Shown here in pieces: positions 48,286-49,114 of a stretch of 49,114 nucleotides of DNA (positions are counted from its first letter, which is position 1; the number at the start of each line of letters is the position of its first letter). The notes beneath the pieces were generated by a model. The model made no database searches. It was not told the DNA's origin and saw only the letters and a program-made list of their open reading frames with translations. The translations under genes were made by a program, and so were the position numbers. This DNA comes from a candidate division CSSED10-310 bacterium (GTDB taxonomy: Bacteria > CSSED10-310). The stretch spans positions 1-49,114 of the forward strand of contig PWNJ01000187.1 of NCBI GenBank assembly GCA_003558985.1, written 5' to 3'.

Positions 48286-49114
48286 TCACCATTTTTTCTC
48301 AATATCCGTTGCTTGAGGCAGTTGATGCAAACGACGTAAAATTTCCATTTCATCCTGCAATTGGGCATCCAGCAGTCTTTCTGCCTCGCGCTGACTCATG
48401 ACTCCGTCTTGCGAAGGTTCTGGTGTTGGGTGGAAATCCTGTTCTTCAGGTGGCGCTGATGCAGGTGTTGCAGTCGGTGTGTCCTGTTCCAGTTCTGTGG
48501 ATGATTCCGTATCCGATTCAGGCGTAGCAGTCGGTGTTACCTGATCCTGGTGTTCATCAGGTCCAGTATCATTGTCAGCGCTTTGAGCATCTGTATCGTC
48601 CTGTTGATCATTTGTATCCTGTTGGTCTTCTCTTTCCTGTTGATCGTCTGTATCCGAAGGTTGGGGTGTAGGTGGCGGCATCTGTTCCATAAGCTGCAAT
48701 GCTATTTCCAGGTTAACTTTCGCATCCTCGTCATCCGGATATATTTTTAACGCCTCAACAAACGATTCAACTGCTTTTTGCAGTTCACCCTGCTGCATAA
48801 ACGCATTTCCTCTGTTATATAATGATTGTGCTTTTATTGAGGGATCCCGGCTGGTTGCAGCACGATCAAAAAGGTCTGCCGCATCATCGAAATTTTCCTT
48901 CAGATAAGCAAGCAGGGCTTTGTTGTGCAGAATCCGCCCATCACCCGGTAATGCTTTTTCCGCTTCTGTATATGCCAGCGCTGCATCCTCAAGGTTGCCC
49001 TCTGCAAGCGCTGTGTTACCTTGTTCCATCCATTTGGTGACAGGGTCCCACCAATGAAACCCGGTTAATACAAGCAGCAAAAAACAGAATGATAAAACCG
49101 CTATCGGCTTTTGA
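48286..49114 (-). CDS. BatC-like TPR protein (5' end outside window)
   Basis: The frame stays open to the window edge. An in-frame TTG at 49080 exists, but the residues before it (KPIAVLSFCF) complete a membrane helix, so the true start lies outside. After the helix come about three TPRs (GNTALAEGNLEDAALAYTEAE; YNRGNAFMQQGELQKAVESF). A long Asp/Gln- and Thr/Pro-rich linker follows, containing TPTATP twice, and then a final helix (SQREAERLLDAQLQDEMEILRRL). The TPR and the terminal Q.EAERLLDAL-like helix are typical of BatC. The VWA members BatA/BatB should lie just beyond the window. Confidence 0.85.
   Translation of the reverse strand, partial: QKPIAVLSFCFLLLVLTGFHWWDPVTKWMEQGNTALAEGNLEDAALAYTEAEKALPGDGRILHNKALLAYLKENFDDAADLFDRAATSRDPSIKAQSLYNRGNAFMQQGELQKAVESFVEALKIYPDDEDAKVNLEIALQLMEQMPPPTPQPSDTDDQQEREDQQDTNDQQDDTDAQSADNDTGPDEHQDQVTPTATPESDTESSTELEQDTPTATPASAPPEEQDFHPTPEPSQDGVMSQREAERLLDAQLQDEMEILRRLHQLPQATDIEKKW

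Noticed and set aside
1-49114. CRISPR arrays, IS elements, integrases, phage or toxin-antitoxin genes
   Set aside because: I looked for direct repeats with spacers, terminal inverted repeats and recognisable transposase or antitoxin motifs and found none; the region reads as core chromosome.

Overview
The window looks like chromosomal DNA from an uncultured or little-studied Gram-negative-type bacterium of low-to-middling GC content. Evidence for an LPS-bearing diderm is a sedoheptulose-7-phosphate isomerase (GmhA), an HldE-type heptose nucleotidyltransferase, a WaaE-like core glycosyltransferase, an ABC polysaccharide exporter, a BatCDE locus and a MurE with the meso-DAP motif. RemA and YicC next to gmk-rpoZ-coaBC, a bactofilin, a eukaryote-like UDP-glucose pyrophosphorylase, many TPR proteins and Thr-Pro-Ala linkers argue against Proteobacteria or Firmicutes proper. 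They fit a candidate or FCB/PVC-like phylum better, but I cannot name the taxon. I saw no IS elements, phage genes, CRISPR arrays or integrases. The code is standard: TAA, TAG and TGA all serve as stops. GTG and TTG starts are common.

Layout. 1-1655 (-): ATPase and permease of a polysaccharide ABC exporter. 1861-3108 (+): a secreted beta-propeller. 3159-5286 (-): IspH fused to a UbiA-like membrane domain, then bactofilin. 5359-5431 (-): tRNA-Gly(CCC). 5510-9999 (-): a large TPR protein, a LipM-like octanoyltransferase and an aminotransferase. 10170-11819 (+): a sodium:neurotransmitter-type symporter, whose stop overlaps that of a convergent GT2 transferase; a PilZ protein follows. 13075-23527 (+): the division and cell-wall (dcw) operon mraZ-rsmH-ftsL-ftsI-murE-ftsW-murB-ftsQ-ftsA-ftsZ, then a radical SAM protein and a 1192-residue degenerate sensor kinase. 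28881-32248 (-): the operon yicC-remA-gmk-rpoZ-coaBC. 32392-35989 (+): two paralogous exported TPR proteins, gmhA and an HldE-like transferase. 36001-38349 (-): Memo, AMMECR1 and DUF72. 38529-42195 (+): a VWA-like exported protein, a WaaE-like transferase and an RNase II/R-family enzyme. 42205-43620 (-): UGPase. 43744-45581 (+): TatD, TcdA and ribosomal protein S21 with a strong terminator. 45632-49114 (-): batE, batD and batC, the last cut by the window edge.

The dcw operon is the centrepiece. It starts at a near-consensus promoter (TTGACA, 17 bp, GATAAT). Four NCCCA boxes with exact 10-bp periodicity follow, which fits autoregulation by MraZ. A GC hairpin with a T run straddles the mraZ stop codon and may attenuate the downstream genes. 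The cluster lacks mraY, murC, murD, murF, murG and ddl. Its ftsI carries one in-frame TAA between the pedestal and transpeptidase domains, and its FtsA has altered phosphate-binding motifs.

Other unusual points are the IspH/UbiA-like fusion, the sensor kinase without the phospho-acceptor His or the key N-box Asn, and the HldE-like protein with a degenerate second copy of its nucleotide-binding motif. Most convergent gene pairs have no visible intrinsic terminator; the clear one follows rpsU. No gene-free stretch exceeds 300 bases; the longest, 12933-13226, is filled by two divergent promoters, the MraZ boxes and a structured leader.
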